A stretch of DNA of 64,000 nucleotides from positions 1 to 64,000 of the forward strand of contig NZ_CANLYL010000015.1 of NCBI RefSeq assembly GCF_947495275.1. Direction: 5' to 3'. This stretch comes from an uncultured Roseobacter sp. Its GTDB lineage: Bacteria > Pseudomonadota > Alphaproteobacteria > Rhodobacterales > Rhodobacteraceae. The first letter of the stretch is position 1, and every line of letters starts with the position of its first letter. The notes under the pieces were generated by a model, which made no database searches, was not told the DNA's origin, and saw nothing but the letters and a program-made list of their open reading frames with translations. This document shows positions 44,001-53,117 of this stretch, one piece after another. Made by a program: the position numbers and the translations under genes.

Positions 44001-46244
44001 TTAATTCGCGACAGAAAACTCATTTAACAAATTTGCCAAAGTTCCACGTGCTAAGGCACTTTGCTTCAAAGCTGTTCCAGTAACAGCCAGCATTCTGTTG
44101 CCACTTGGAATCTCAGCGACCGTTTCGTTAGCCAGAGCGCCAACTTCAGATAACTCTGGAGCGTGTGTCGGCGCAAGATCAACCCAATCATCGGATAGCC
44201 AAGTTGAACGCGATGCGGATTCTAAGTCATTTGCTGAAAGAAACAGCGTGGCTGCAGTACGACTGTCCCCAAGCGACAAATATGCTTCCGCTCGGATTCT
44301 GTTCGCGTCCTGCCCAGTGATATCTCCGAGCGAAACGAGGGCATCATTTGGGTGACCAAGGGCTAACTGAATTTGCGCTAGCAGCAGCGAAGTCTCAGGA
44401 TTGTGATTGTCCGAAATCCCGTTTGCTAAAACGCGCTCAGCTTCCCGAAAGAACCCAAGGTCATGTAGCCTGGAAGCCGTCGCCACTATTGTTTTTGGAT
44501 CAAGCTCTTGAGGCTGCGGCGGGAATCGAGAAAACAGGTTCTCCAAAAAGATAATGTCATCGCTAGAGCGCGCCAACTCATGAAAAACGTGGGACTGAAG
44601 TTCCGCAATCAACTGATTGTCAGCGACTATTTCCGGACTCTGCATGGCGAGGAATGCCTTTTCGAATTGGCCTGATTTCGCTGACGCAATCGTGTGAGCT
44701 CGAAGCAGTTCCGTCCCAATGTCGCTATCGCGAAGTTCGAAATTAAACGATTCTATTAGCAAAGCTACATCTGCCGATATTGGGCTATCTTCCTCCACTG
44801 AGCTATTGACCAACTCGATCAGCGCCTCAGGTGTCTCTTGAGTATTGGATCGGATGACGCCCTCTAAGAGTTCGTTTGCTGTAGCATTGTTTCCAAGTTC
44901 AGTTTCAATTTTAGCCTTTGCTAACTCGGATTGTTTTGTGGGCGCCGCACTACCCAATTGCACACTTCTCAATGCAATCGATGCAGCTTCTAAGTCGCCG
45001 TAACGCGTCAGTCTTTTACTCACGATAGGAGCGAGAAACGCCCTGAGGTGGAACGGGAGCTTTGAGAGTGCACGAAGTGCTGCCTTTTCGTTCAGTATCT
45101 GATCTACGGGCACATCTTTTGCTGCCATCAAGGCCCAAAGCGCCAGATCGGAATCGCAGTCGAGGTATCGGTGAGCGAAGCGGGGATTTCTAGCATGGCC
45201 AAACTCCATTATATCGGCGAGGTCGAGTAACTCTGGGTAGTCGGCTTCTAAACCTTCGGCCAGTCGGAGAACTTGTTTGGCTTCAACGCCGAAGCCAAAG
45301 TAAAGGTACAATCGAGCAAGTTGAAGAGCTTGATCAGTGTTAAGCTTGTCAAGTTCGTTATAGAGCGCCGTACGTTGAGCTGCGATTTGTAGGTAAAATG
45401 CTTCGTCATTTCCCCAATCTGAAATTGCTAGTTTTTTAGGATCCCCACAGGTTGCTCCTGAAGTCATTAAATCGATATCGGAATCGCTCTCAGGAACATC
45501 ACGGCTGTTGGTAACTCTCATATTCCCCGGACTCGGCGTTGCCGCTTCTGTTATCTGTTCCGATGAATCAAAAATGACCTCTTGTTCATCGCTATTTCTG
45601 ACGAGGTCTCCCAAATTTGGGGTCGCGGGCTGCAGAATGCCTCGCGATGCCGCATTACTTACTCCAACCAAAAGCTGGCTTCGGGTTTCCTCGATCAGAG
45701 CTTGCTGCCGTTTGTCTTCGTCATTTGTAGGCGGCGAACTTGAAAGTCGAGGTGTAATCGTATCAATTTCCGAGCTGTTTTGAGCTCCTACATTCGACTC
45801 CGGAGCGGACCACAGCAAGTCTCCAAAATTGAACGCAGTTCTGGGTATCGCTTGAACACGACGGGGTGTAGCGGAAGGGAGTTCTTCCGGAAGTGCGGGC
45901 CCGTCCAGAATATCGATGACCAGAAAATCCCCTTGGTCAATGAATGTATTCAGCTCGCACAGGCAGGAAAGTTCTAAATCCAGTCGTGAAGGAGAGGCCC
46001 TTATTTCCGTCAGGAAGTCCCGGGAGATTACATCGAATGCTTGGCTTGTGTCGAAGCCGTCGGAATGTCCCGAAAACAATATCGATTGTTGACCTGCTGC
46101 ACCTTCCAGCTGCCAGTCGACCGATTGTGGAAGTTGCATTACAAGACGCGTAAATCCTTCATGATCTCCAGAGCGGACGACAATTGGTTCGGCTACTGCT
46201 ACAGTTGCGGTACCAACCAACAAGCTGGCCAACAGTATCTTCAT
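44001..46244 (-). CDS. Exported AMIN-like/TPR-like protein of the flagellar cluster
   Basis: A 747-residue protein with a signal peptide (KILLASLLVGTATVAVAEP). Residues 20-115 look like an AMIN-type beta domain (VVRSGDHEGFTRLVMQLP). A long, Ser-rich linker (130-260) leads to a helical TPR-like solenoid (270-720; e.g. LGFFREAERVLANGI, LGHPNDALVSLGDITG). It lies between motA and sltF with a four-base overlap at its start, so it is made with the motor protein. It is likely a periplasmic flagellar accessory in Rhodobacterales; precise role unknown. Codon use is AT-richer than in the sugar operons. Confidence 0.75.
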   Translation of the reverse strand: MKILLASLLVGTATVAVAEPIVVRSGDHEGFTRLVMQLPQSVDWQLEGAAGQQSILFSGHSDGFDTSQAFDVISRDFLTEIRASPSRLDLELSCLCELNTFIDQGDFLVIDILDGPALPEELPSATPRRVQAIPRTAFNFGDLLWSAPESNVGAQNSSEIDTITPRLSSSPPTNDEDKRQQALIEETRSQLLVGVSNAASRGILQPATPNLGDLVRNSDEQEVIFDSSEQITEAATPSPGNMRVTNSRDVPESDSDIDLMTSGATCGDPKKLAISDWGNDEAFYLQIAAQRTALYNELDKLNTDQALQLARLYLYFGFGVEAKQVLRLAEGLEADYPELLDLADIMEFGHARNPRFAHRYLDCDSDLALWALMAAKDVPVDQILNEKAALRALSKLPFHLRAFLAPIVSKRLTRYGDLEAASIALRSVQLGSAAPTKQSELAKAKIETELGNNATANELLEGVIRSNTQETPEALIELVNSSVEEDSPISADVALLIESFNFELRDSDIGTELLRAHTIASAKSGQFEKAFLAMQSPEIVADNQLIAELQSHVFHELARSSDDIIFLENLFSRFPPQPQELDPKTIVATASRLHDLGFFREAERVLANGISDNHNPETSLLLAQIQLALGHPNDALVSLGDITGQDANRIRAEAYLSLGDSRTAATLFLSANDLESASRSTWLSDDWVDLAPTHAPELSEVGALANETVAEIPSGNRMLAVTGTALKQSALARGTLANLLNEFSVAN

Positions 46245-47110
46245 GCGGCACCCTGTTTTACAGACTTCAGCGCTTCCTCCAGTTCGGAGAAGCTGGGACG
46301 ACAGTGTGAAGGAGTGTTTTGGCGACCAACTTCGATGCAGATATTAGTTGCATGTGCATGAAGATTGGCGACGAGGACTTCACGGATCAATTGATAGAAA
46401 TGACCATCGTCTTCCGTTACTGTTTTCACTTTTGCGGCAAATGGCCCGACCAAACCATAAGCTAAAAATACACCAAGAAATGTACCTACTAGCGCCCCGC
46501 CGATCAGCTTTCCCAAGACTTCCGGTGGTTGATCGATCGATGCCATCGTTTTGATGATGCCCAAGACGGCCGCAACGATACCTAGCGCGGGCAATCCGTC
46601 TGCCACTGTTTGCAAGGCATGGCTTGAATGCATCGCGTGATGCATGTTGGCTTCCATTCGCTTTTCAAGAACTTCTTCGACCTGGTGCGGATCGTCATAG
46701 TTCATCGAAGCGGATCGCATTGTGTCACAAATCAATGCGATTGCCTCGCGGTCCTTCAAGATTTTTGGATACTTGGAAAAAATCGATGAATCATCGGGTG
46801 CCTCAATATGCTCTTCGATTGCGACTGGATTCTGACGCGCAAGGCGAATGAGTTCAAACAGCAAGCACAAAAGGTCGCGATAGTCTTCGTGTGCCCATTT
46901 GGGTCCCTTGAACACTCTTCCCATGTCACGAGCCGTTTGCTTGATGGCGGACATGTCGTTGCTGATCAGAAAAGCACCAATCGCCGCGCCACCAATCATC
47001 GTGAGCTCGAAGGGCAATGCTTTAAAAATAATGCCCATTTTGCCGCCAGCGGCTAGGTAGCCGCCGAACACCATGACAAAAATGGTGATAATGCCGATGA
47101 TTCCAATCAT
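46241..47110 (-). CDS. motA: Flagellar motor stator protein MotA
   Basis: A 289-residue stator channel protein with four helices: N-terminal GIIGIITIFVMVFGGYLA and FELTMIGGAAIGAFLI, then LPALGIVAAVLGIIKTM and LIGGALVGTFLGVFLAYGLVG. The conserved prolines and the cytoplasmic charged loop between helices 2 and 3 are present. The start at 47110 has a GGGGAA site; an upstream start at 47143 adds 11 residues. MotB is not adjacent, and must be elsewhere in the genome; the OmpA-domain protein at 37-38.6 kb has a different coiled-coil build. Confidence 0.94.
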   Translation of the reverse strand: MIGIIGIITIFVMVFGGYLAAGGKMGIIFKALPFELTMIGGAAIGAFLISNDMSAIKQTARDMGRVFKGPKWAHEDYRDLLCLLFELIRLARQNPVAIEEHIEAPDDSSIFSKYPKILKDREAIALICDTMRSASMNYDDPHQVEEVLEKRMEANMHHAMHSSHALQTVADGLPALGIVAAVLGIIKTMASIDQPPEVLGKLIGGALVGTFLGVFLAYGLVGPFAAKVKTVTEDDGHFYQLIREVLVANLHAHATNICIEVGRQNTPSHCRPSFSELEEALKSVKQGAA

Positions 47111-47176
47111 GTCATTCCCCAGTCCAGAGTACTGTTGCACCATCGCAAATGGAGGTTAAGAAAGCCTCAGCAAGAC

Positions 47177-47782
47177 CTAACCTTTTGGAACATCGGCATT
47201 GCGACCGGCTAAAATCACACTGATCGAGTAGGCGGCTTGCGGCGAAAGCCCCGCCATGATTCCGGCGGCGGCATCAGGCCTCATGCGACCGAGAAACCCG
47301 GCTGCAAATGCAGGTTCCATTTCTTCGAAAAGCGGTGCCGCATCTTTGGGCTTCATGTTCTCGTAAACGGACGTCAGCCGCGCCAAGTCGTCTTCAGCGG
47401 CTGTATTCGCAAGCGCTAACAAACCCTTCAATGTCTCTTCGGCATCTTGCAAAACGGTCAGGCGGCGTTCGATTTCTTCATCTGCAACCGCTAGAGCTTT
47501 CATTCTCATATCGATTTGAATTTCGCGCTCACTGATGCGCTGTTCGCGTTCCTGAAATGCTCTGAGCATATTGGACATGTCGGCTTTTTCCGCTTTGGTC
47601 AGAGACGGCGTATTGTTTTTGGTCTCAGCCATTTCCTCAGCTGGTGCCATGGGATTTTCGGTAGCGATCGCTTGGCCCGCTCCCGAACTGACCCGAAGAG
47701 CAGCAGACGCGATTAAAAGACCGGCGATGAGCAAAATTGACCCGCGACCGTTTCGGCCGCCGAAAGACAAATTAATCATCAC
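47177..47782 (-). CDS. MotE-like flagellar accessory protein
   Basis: A 201-residue protein with an N-terminal membrane anchor (ILLIAGLLIASAALRV), a coiled coil (residues 65-125, FQEREQRISEREIQID) and a C-terminal MgtE_N-like helical domain (YENMKPKDAAPLFEEM, AAGFLGRMRPDAAAGIMAGL). This is the MotE layout, a chaperone of the motility protein MotC in rhizobia. It overlaps the next upstream gene by four bases and precedes motA. The start may be ATG 47782 or 47779. Confidence 0.78.
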   Translation of the reverse strand: MMINLSFGGRNGRGSILLIAGLLIASAALRVSSGAGQAIATENPMAPAEEMAETKNNTPSLTKAEKADMSNMLRAFQEREQRISEREIQIDMRMKALAVADEEIERRLTVLQDAEETLKGLLALANTAAEDDLARLTSVYENMKPKDAAPLFEEMEPAFAAGFLGRMRPDAAAGIMAGLSPQAAYSISVILAGRNADVPKG

Positions 47783-48168
47783 TGATGTGCCTCCGCTCCT
47801 CGATGCCGAACAAACATCGGTTCATTGCTTGATTGCTGCGATGGGGCTTCGCTGGGTGCGATCGGCGCACTTGTTTGGCCAGCGGTTGGGATATCATGCA
47901 AGGACGCCATTTGAAGCTCTAGCTGACGCGACATCTCTTCTGCTCTTTGGGTAAGATCGGTAAGCGTTTGAGCTGACGTCGAGGCAGTGGCCTGAGCCGC
48001 AGATAGGGTCTTGGTTAAATCATCGACCTGCGCCGAAAGCACCGCCACCGCACCGCCAACACCTTTTTCAAGGTCGTTGAAACGGTTGAGGCGTCGCCCG
48101 AGGACGAAACAATAAATTCCGGCGCCAATAGCGCCTGCTGCCAACAAAATGTCTGCAATTAGGTCCAT
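47779..48168 (-). CDS. Small membrane-anchored coiled-coil flagellar protein
   Basis: A 129-residue protein with one N-terminal membrane helix (LIADILLAAGAIGAGIYCFVLG), then a coiled coil (35-95, GGAVAVLSAQVDDLTKTL) and a disordered Pro/Ser-rich tail. The pattern resembles DUF6468-type proteins found next to fliL in alphaproteobacteria. It is coupled to the MotE-like gene. Role inferred from position only. Confidence 0.75.
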   Translation of the reverse strand: MDLIADILLAAGAIGAGIYCFVLGRRLNRFNDLEKGVGGAVAVLSAQVDDLTKTLSAAQATASTSAQTLTDLTQRAEEMSRQLELQMASLHDIPTAGQTSAPIAPSEAPSQQSSNEPMFVRHRGAEAHQ

Positions 48169-48178
48169 TTCACCCTCC

Positions 48179-48667
48179 TTAATTCAACACGAATTCCATG
48201 ATCAGTACGTCGTTTACGCGGTCTGGTCCGGCAACTACTTGAACGCGGCGCAGCATTTGCGCCCTCAGTCGCGTCAGTGAGGAAGGGTTTTCGAGGTCCT
48301 TTAACTCAAGTGCGCGTAGGTAGCTGTTCAATACATCGACGACACGGGGCAAGATGGCTTCAACATCGTCGACATGTTCGCTTGGTACCTCAAGCGATGC
48401 CCTGAACCTTAAATGTTGTTGTACGCTGCGACTGGGAAGCGATATCGTGATAGGATCGATCGTTACAAAGGCGACTTCCGGAAGGGCATCCGGTTCTTTC
48501 GCCTCTTCCGCATGTTCATCCACCGATTCGCCGCTAAGGATCATGCCAGACCATGTGGCGAAAAACCCGCCACCGCCGCCTGCCAGAAGCAGAACGAGCC
48601 CAATAATCAAAGGCATTTTCGATGATTTTGTTTCAGTTGCCGGTTCGTCGGCCGTCGCATCTGCCAT
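48179..48667 (-). CDS. fliL: Flagellar basal body-associated protein FliL
   Basis: A 162-residue single-pass membrane protein. The helix is at residues 18-40 (MPLIIGLVLLLAGGGGGFFA), followed by a linker and the periplasmic FliL domain (from about 68; FVTIDPITISLP, LRFRASLEVP, PRVVDVLNSYLRAL, LRAQMLRRVQVV). FliL forms a ring around the stator. It is the first gene of the minus-strand flagellar operon, divergent from fliF. Confidence 0.92.
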   Translation of the reverse strand: MADATADEPATETKSSKMPLIIGLVLLLAGGGGGFFATWSGMILSGESVDEHAEEAKEPDALPEVAFVTIDPITISLPSRSVQQHLRFRASLEVPSEHVDDVEAILPRVVDVLNSYLRALELKDLENPSSLTRLRAQMLRRVQVVAGPDRVNDVLIMEFVLN

Positions 48668-48713
48668 ATTATTTCCGTTTGCGGTTACGAAAATCGTTAT
48701 AGACGCGATTGCA

Positions 48714-48728
48714 CTAACCGATTGTTAA
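48714..48728. promoter_or_regulatory. CtrA-like box in the fliL/fliF divergent promoter
   Basis: The site reads CTAA-CCGATTG-TTAA, one base off the CtrA consensus TTAA-N7-TTAA. It lies about 50 bases upstream of fliL and about 60 bases upstream of fliF. CtrA controls flagellar genes in Rhodobacterales, so this is a reasonable operator. Binding is inferred. Confidence 0.5.
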
Positions 48729-48789
48729 GCCAGATCGTTCATTGCTGTTGTCATCGCTAAACAGAACGTTTGGCTTGACGGAGGCGAAT

Positions 48790-50412
48790 GTGCAGCAACT
48801 ACTAAATGCCTGGACGGGGATGAATATACGCCGTCAAATAATTGTTGTCGTGGCAACTGGCGCAATGTTCTTCGCGATCCTGGCAATGTCGAGAATGGCA
48901 TCAGCGCCGACCATGACACTTTTGTATGCAGGGTTGGAGAACGGTGCGGCAGGAGACGTTGTTCGCGCATTGGAACAGCGTGGCGCTGAATTCGAGGTCC
49001 GCGGGGGATCAATTTTCGTCGATGCGCAGCAACGTGACCAGTTGCGTATGACGCTGGCAAGTGAAGGTCTTCCTGCCAATTCCAGCAGTGGTTATGAACT
49101 TCTCGACACGCTTTCCGGATTTGGCACAACGTCACAAATGTTTGACGCGGCCTATTGGCGCGCAAAGGAAGGGGAGCTCGCAAGAACCATCGTTTCGAGC
49201 CCTCATATCGGGATGGCGCGCGTCCATATTGCCAGCACCGGATCAAATCCCTTTCAACGAGGTGTGACACCCAAGGCGTCCGTTGCCGTGACATCCACTG
49301 GAGCCACAATTACCGCTCAGCAAGCGAAGGCTATTCGCTTCCTTGTGTCCTCTGCGGTCGCAGGCCTGGCTTCAGAAGACGTTGCTGTTATCGACGCAAA
49401 TGGGACACTTGTTGGTACGGCGGAAGATGTCGTTCCTGCCAATGGTGGCGATGACAAAGCCCAATTGTTGCGAGACAAGGTTCAACGCCTGCTGGAGGCG
49501 CGCGTAGGTTTTGGCAATGCAGTTGTCGAAGTCAGCGTCGACACTGTGACCGAAAGCGAAGCCATTCGGGAGAGGACATTTGATCCTGAAAGCCGTGTTG
49601 CGATCAGCACAGACACTGAGGAGCGGAGCAATACCTCCAATGAAGCGGGGGGCGGAAACGTAACGGTCGCTTCGAACCTACCTGATGAAGAAGGTGCTGG
49701 TGGTGAAAACTCATCCTCCCAAAACAGTGAGTCCCGCGAACGCGTCAACTACGAAGTTTCTGAAACTGAGCGGGAAATCGTTCGCGTTCCGGGTGCAATC
49801 AAGAGGCTGACCGTCGCGGTTTTGGTAAATGAAGCGACGATAGCGGGCGATGATGGGTCCCAAACGTTTGCTCCACGCGAAGAGAGTGAGTTGAATGCGC
49901 TCAAAGATTTGGTTGCCTCAGCTGTCGGGTTTGATGAATCCAGAGGGGATATCATCACCATTAAATCGATGGCACTCCAAAATGTGCCGCCCGTCGGGAC
50001 AGAAGCGGGAACGTCTCTTTTGGATGGGTTCCACATCGATTTGATGTCGACCATTCAGATGGCGGTGTTGGCGCTGGTTACACTAATATTGGGTCTATTT
50101 GTTGTGCGACCGCTTTTGATGAAGCCAGCTGAACCGGCGAGTTCAAATGTGCCGGCGTTGCCAGCAGGCACTGACGCATCATCAGACGAAGCAGGGTTAA
50201 CCGGAGAAGTTACATCCGAGGATTTCGATTTGCCTGAGTTGCCGATCATTTCCGGGTTTGGGGGCGAAGGTGGTGAGCTGCCAGAATTACCAATGGGGGG
50301 TGGGCTTTCGGAGGATCCGGTAGATCGCCTTCGCGCAATGATCGGCGAACGGCAGGAAGAAACCGTCGAAATTCTGCGGAGCTGGTTGGAAGATAAAGAG
50401 GAGAGTGTCTGA
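48790..50412 (+). CDS. fliF: Flagellar MS-ring protein FliF
   Basis: A 540-residue inner-membrane ring protein. One helix lies near the N terminus (IIVVVATGAMFFAILAMS) and one near residue 435 (IQMAVLALVTLILGLFVV). Ring-building motifs sit between them, for example RMTLASEGLPANSSSGYELLD and YWRAKEGELARTIVSS. The C-terminal tail (SEDPVDRLRAMIGERQEETVEILRSWL) binds FliG. The start is taken as GTG 48790 because GGAGG at 48780-48784 fits it; a TTG at 48742 would add 16 residues. The stop overlaps the fliH start. Confidence 0.95.
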   Translation: MQQLLNAWTGMNIRRQIIVVVATGAMFFAILAMSRMASAPTMTLLYAGLENGAAGDVVRALEQRGAEFEVRGGSIFVDAQQRDQLRMTLASEGLPANSSSGYELLDTLSGFGTTSQMFDAAYWRAKEGELARTIVSSPHIGMARVHIASTGSNPFQRGVTPKASVAVTSTGATITAQQAKAIRFLVSSAVAGLASEDVAVIDANGTLVGTAEDVVPANGGDDKAQLLRDKVQRLLEARVGFGNAVVEVSVDTVTESEAIRERTFDPESRVAISTDTEERSNTSNEAGGGNVTVASNLPDEEGAGGENSSSQNSESRERVNYEVSETEREIVRVPGAIKRLTVAVLVNEATIAGDDGSQTFAPREESELNALKDLVASAVGFDESRGDIITIKSMALQNVPPVGTEAGTSLLDGFHIDLMSTIQMAVLALVTLILGLFVVRPLLMKPAEPASSNVPALPAGTDASSDEAGLTGEVTSEDFDLPELPIISGFGGEGGELPELPMGGGLSEDPVDRLRAMIGERQEETVEILRSWLEDKEESV

Positions 50413-51011
50413 TGTCCCTATCACACAGATACCGCAATCTTGGTGGTTCGAAGGCTGATAAGGAGGCGTCGGGTGACGTCAGCATTGAAGGTTTGGAAGA
50501 TGAAAAGCTTGCCGCCTTTGAAAAAGGATATCAGGCTGGGTGGGATGATGCCGTAAAGGCGCAATCAGATACCGTCGCCAAGATCAGTGCGGATTTTGGT
50601 CAAAACCTCCAGGACATGACCTTCACATACCAAGAGGCGCTTTCAAAGCTTACAGTTTCAATCGAGCCGATAATGGCAGAGATCATCGACAAGCTGCTGC
50701 CAGAAGTTGTGAAAAATGCACTTGGCGCCCACATCATCGAGCAGACATGCCAGATGATCAAAGAAAATGCCGAGCAGCCTGTAGAGATCGTGGTCGCGCC
50801 CGCCAACGTCGAAACCGTTCGGGAGTTGGCGCAGGGAAAGATTTCTGCCCCATTCGAGTTGATTTCAGAAGCCACGCTGGGTGAAGGGCAGGCTTTTGTC
50901 CGCATTGGGTCCGCCGAGCAGAGTGTAGACCTTGATGCGGTTGTTTCGGGTATTTCAGAAGCGATGACCGCGTTTTTCCATGAAGCTGAGCAGGAGAATA
51001 AAGATGGATGA
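50412..51011 (+). CDS. fliH: Flagellar export ATPase regulator FliH
   Basis: A 199-residue soluble protein. A central helical part (FEKGYQAGWDDAVKAQSDTV through TVSIEPIMAEIIDKLLPEVV) and a C-terminal globular part (EIVVAPANVETVRELAQGK, SEATLGEGQAFVRIGSAEQSVDLD) follow the FliH/HrpE pattern. FliH holds the FliI ATPase and links it to the C-ring through FliN, which is encoded just downstream and overlaps by eight bases. The start ATG shares a base with the fliF stop. Confidence 0.85.
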   Translation: MSLSHRYRNLGGSKADKEASGDVSIEGLEDEKLAAFEKGYQAGWDDAVKAQSDTVAKISADFGQNLQDMTFTYQEALSKLTVSIEPIMAEIIDKLLPEVVKNALGAHIIEQTCQMIKENAEQPVEIVVAPANVETVRELAQGKISAPFELISEATLGEGQAFVRIGSAEQSVDLDAVVSGISEAMTAFFHEAEQENKDG

Positions 51012-51297
51012 AGCTAGTGTTTCCCGGAGTTCGGCCTTGGATTCTTCAAATCCTTTTACCTCTGTCCCGATTGAGGTCAGCGTGTGTGTCGGGAAGGCTC
51101 GGCCGCTCATAAGAGAGCTTGTCGCACTTGGAGAAAACGCCGTACTTGCGCTCGATAGATCAGTTGAAGATCCCGTCGAGCTTTATGTTGGCGACAGGCT
51201 GATCGCACGGGGCCTCCTTGAAGAACAGGAAGGTGATCAGAATGGTCAGTTGATTGTCAGATTGACTGAAGTCGTTGACCTTCAAGCAGGTATGTAA
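51004..51297 (+). CDS. fliN: Flagellar motor switch protein FliN
   Basis: A 97-residue C-ring protein. The SpoA core is visible as VPIEVSVCVGKARPLIRELVALGENAVLALDRS, split here into VPIEVSVCVGKARPLIRE and LVALGENAVLALDRS, then DPVELYVGDRLIARGLL. It forms the base of the rotor with FliM (not in this window) and receives CheY-P signals. It overlaps fliH upstream and fliP downstream. A start at 50980 is in frame but lies inside fliH. Confidence 0.92.
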   Translation: MDEASVSRSSALDSSNPFTSVPIEVSVCVGKARPLIRELVALGENAVLALDRSVEDPVELYVGDRLIARGLLEEQEGDQNGQLIVRLTEVVDLQAGM

Positions 51298-52039
51298 TTT
51301 TTTGTTCTGGCATCGCTGGCAACTTGCAGCTGTTCTCCTCGTCCTCATAGTATTTCCGTGGGAGGCGAACGCGCAGGAACTATCCATTTCTCTGGGAGAG
51401 GATGGTTCGCTAAGCGCGCGCACGATCCAGCTATTCGCGCTTATAACGGTCTTGAGTCTTGCGCCTGGGCTCGCAATAATGGTGACCTGCTTTCCCTTCA
51501 TCGTGACCGTTCTTTCAATTCTGCGCCAGGCAATTGGACTGCAACAATCCCCGCCAAATATGCTTATCGTCAGCCTGGCTCTGTTCCTGACCTATTTCGT
51601 GATGGAACCGGTTTTCGTTGCAGCATGGACAGATGGTATTGTTCCATTGAACAATGAGGAAATAGAAATTGAGGTCGCATTTCAGCGCGTGCTGGCACCA
51701 TTTCGCGTATTTATGGCCAGTCGGTTGGACCCTGAAACCTATTTTGCCATGGCAGAGCTTCGTCCAGATACAATTGGTACCTCGCCAACCCCGGATGCGC
51801 CTCTTTCAGTTTTGGTGCCAAGTTTCCTATTGTCGGAAGTATCCCGCGCATTTCAGATTGGGTTTTTGATATTCCTGCCCTTTTTGATAATCGACCTGGT
51901 TGTTGCGGCCGTGTTGATGTCGATGGGCATGATGATGGTGCCCCCGGTAATTGTGTCGCTTCCGTTTAAACTGGCATTTTTTGTTATCGCCGACGGCTGG
52001 GGATTGATCGCAAGTAGCTTAGTGCGCAGCTACTTTTGA
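51275..52039 (+). CDS. fliP: Flagellar export apparatus protein FliP
   Basis: A 254-residue export-gate protein with a cleavable signal peptide (LAAVLLVLIVFPWEANA) and four further helices. Family landmarks are LAPGLAIMVTCFPFIVTVLSILRQAIG, readable as LAPGLAIMVTCF and LSILRQAIGLQQSPPN, and late VLMSMGMMMVPPVIVSLPFK. The start is uncertain: TTG 51275 lies inside fliN, and TTG 51302, just after the fliN stop with an AGG site, would give 245 residues. It is the last gene of the plus-strand flagellar run. Confidence 0.93.
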   Translation: MTFKQVCNFLFWHRWQLAAVLLVLIVFPWEANAQELSISLGEDGSLSARTIQLFALITVLSLAPGLAIMVTCFPFIVTVLSILRQAIGLQQSPPNMLIVSLALFLTYFVMEPVFVAAWTDGIVPLNNEEIEIEVAFQRVLAPFRVFMASRLDPETYFAMAELRPDTIGTSPTPDAPLSVLVPSFLLSEVSRAFQIGFLIFLPFLIIDLVVAAVLMSMGMMMVPPVIVSLPFKLAFFVIADGWGLIASSLVRSYF

Positions 52040-52115
52040 ACTAAACGCAACGGACCAACCTAAGAAGCTGGCACCAAATCGCATCCGTTCACAGGCGACT
52101 TGATCTCCAGATTAT

Positions 52116-53117
52116 CTACAGCGCTGCTCTTTGCATTTCCGCGTCAAAAACAAATGCTGCGTGATCATCGAAATCCAGTTCGATCTTCTCACCGACGTTC
52201 GTGCCGTTCTGACCGAAGAGGCGCACGGTCAGCGCTTCTTTTTCGTCCGTTGCGACCAGAAGATTGGTATCACCACCCAAACGCTCGACATGGGTGACGG
52301 CGCCTTTGATCCGCCCCTTTGGCACGATACGTAAATGCTCTGGCCGGATACCAAGCGTTCCGTTTACCGGGATCGCCAGCGGAGCTTTTTGTAGGAAGTT
52401 CATCGATGGTGATCCCAAAAATCCCGCAACGAACTGGTTTGCCGGATTGTTGTAAAGCTCCATCGGGCTTCCGACCTGTTCAACCCGGCCATCCCGCAAC
52501 ACCACGATTTTGTCGGCAAGCGTCATCGCTTCGGTCTGATCATGGGTAACATAGATCATCGACGCGCTGAGTGTACGATGCAACTCAGCGATCTCGATCC
52601 GTGTATTCATCCGCAATGCGGCATCAAGGTTCGACAGCGGTTCGTCGAATAGAAAGAGCTTGGGGTCTCGCACAATGGCCCGTCCAATCGCAACCCGCTG
52701 TCGTTGGCCACCTGACAGATCAGACGGGCGGCGGTCCACGTATGCCGCGAGATCGAGCATCTCCACGGCCTTCTCCACCCGTTCCTCAATGACGGATTTG
52801 GGCTGCTTTTCCTGCCGCAACCCCAGGGCCATGTTGTCGCGGACGCTGAGGTGCGGATAAAGCGCGTAGGACTGGAAGACCATCGCAATTCCGCGTTTGG
52901 CGGGTGGCACTGCGTTGACCACATCGCCGCCAATGTTGACGGTACCGCTGGAGGCATCCTCAAGCCCCGCGATAACGCGCAGCAAGGTTGATTTGCCACA
53001 CCCCGACGGGCCGACAAACACCACGAACTCACCATCTTCAACGGTGAGGTTGATGTCCTTGAGAACCTCAATCTCCCCAAAGGATTTATGGACATTCGTG
53101 AGGGTCAGAGCGGTCAT
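52116..53117 (-). CDS. Amino-sugar ABC transporter ATP-binding protein (UgpC/MalK type)
   Basis: A 333-residue ATPase with Walker [10 protein letters not shown], signature [15 protein letters not shown], Walker [13 protein letters not shown] and H-loop VYVTHD. A MalK-type C-terminal domain ([20 protein letters not shown]) follows. It is the last gene of the MurQ operon; its start overlaps the Gfo/Idh stop by four bases. A paralogue serves the sugar operon at 20.5 kb. Confidence 0.93.
   Translation of the reverse strand: MTALTLTNVHKSFGEIEVLKDINLTVEDGEFVVFVGPSGCGKSTLLRVIAGLEDASSGTVNIGGDVVNAVPPAKRGIAMVFQSYALYPHLSVRDNMALGLRQEKQPKSVIEERVEKAVEMLDLAAYVDRRPSDLSGGQRQRVAIGRAIVRDPKLFLFDEPLSNLDAALRMNTRIEIAELHRTLSASMIYVTHDQTEAMTLADKIVVLRDGRVEQVGSPMELYNNPANQFVAGFLGSPSMNFLQKAPLAIPVNGTLGIRPEHLRIVPKGRIKGAVTHVERLGGDTNLLVATDEKEALTVRLFGQNGTNVGEKIELDFDDHAAFVFDAEMQRAAL

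Noticed and set aside
38848-52039. Non-flagellar type III secretion
   Set aside because: fliF, fliL, motA and sltF-like genes mark a flagellum; no needle, secretin or translocon genes are seen.
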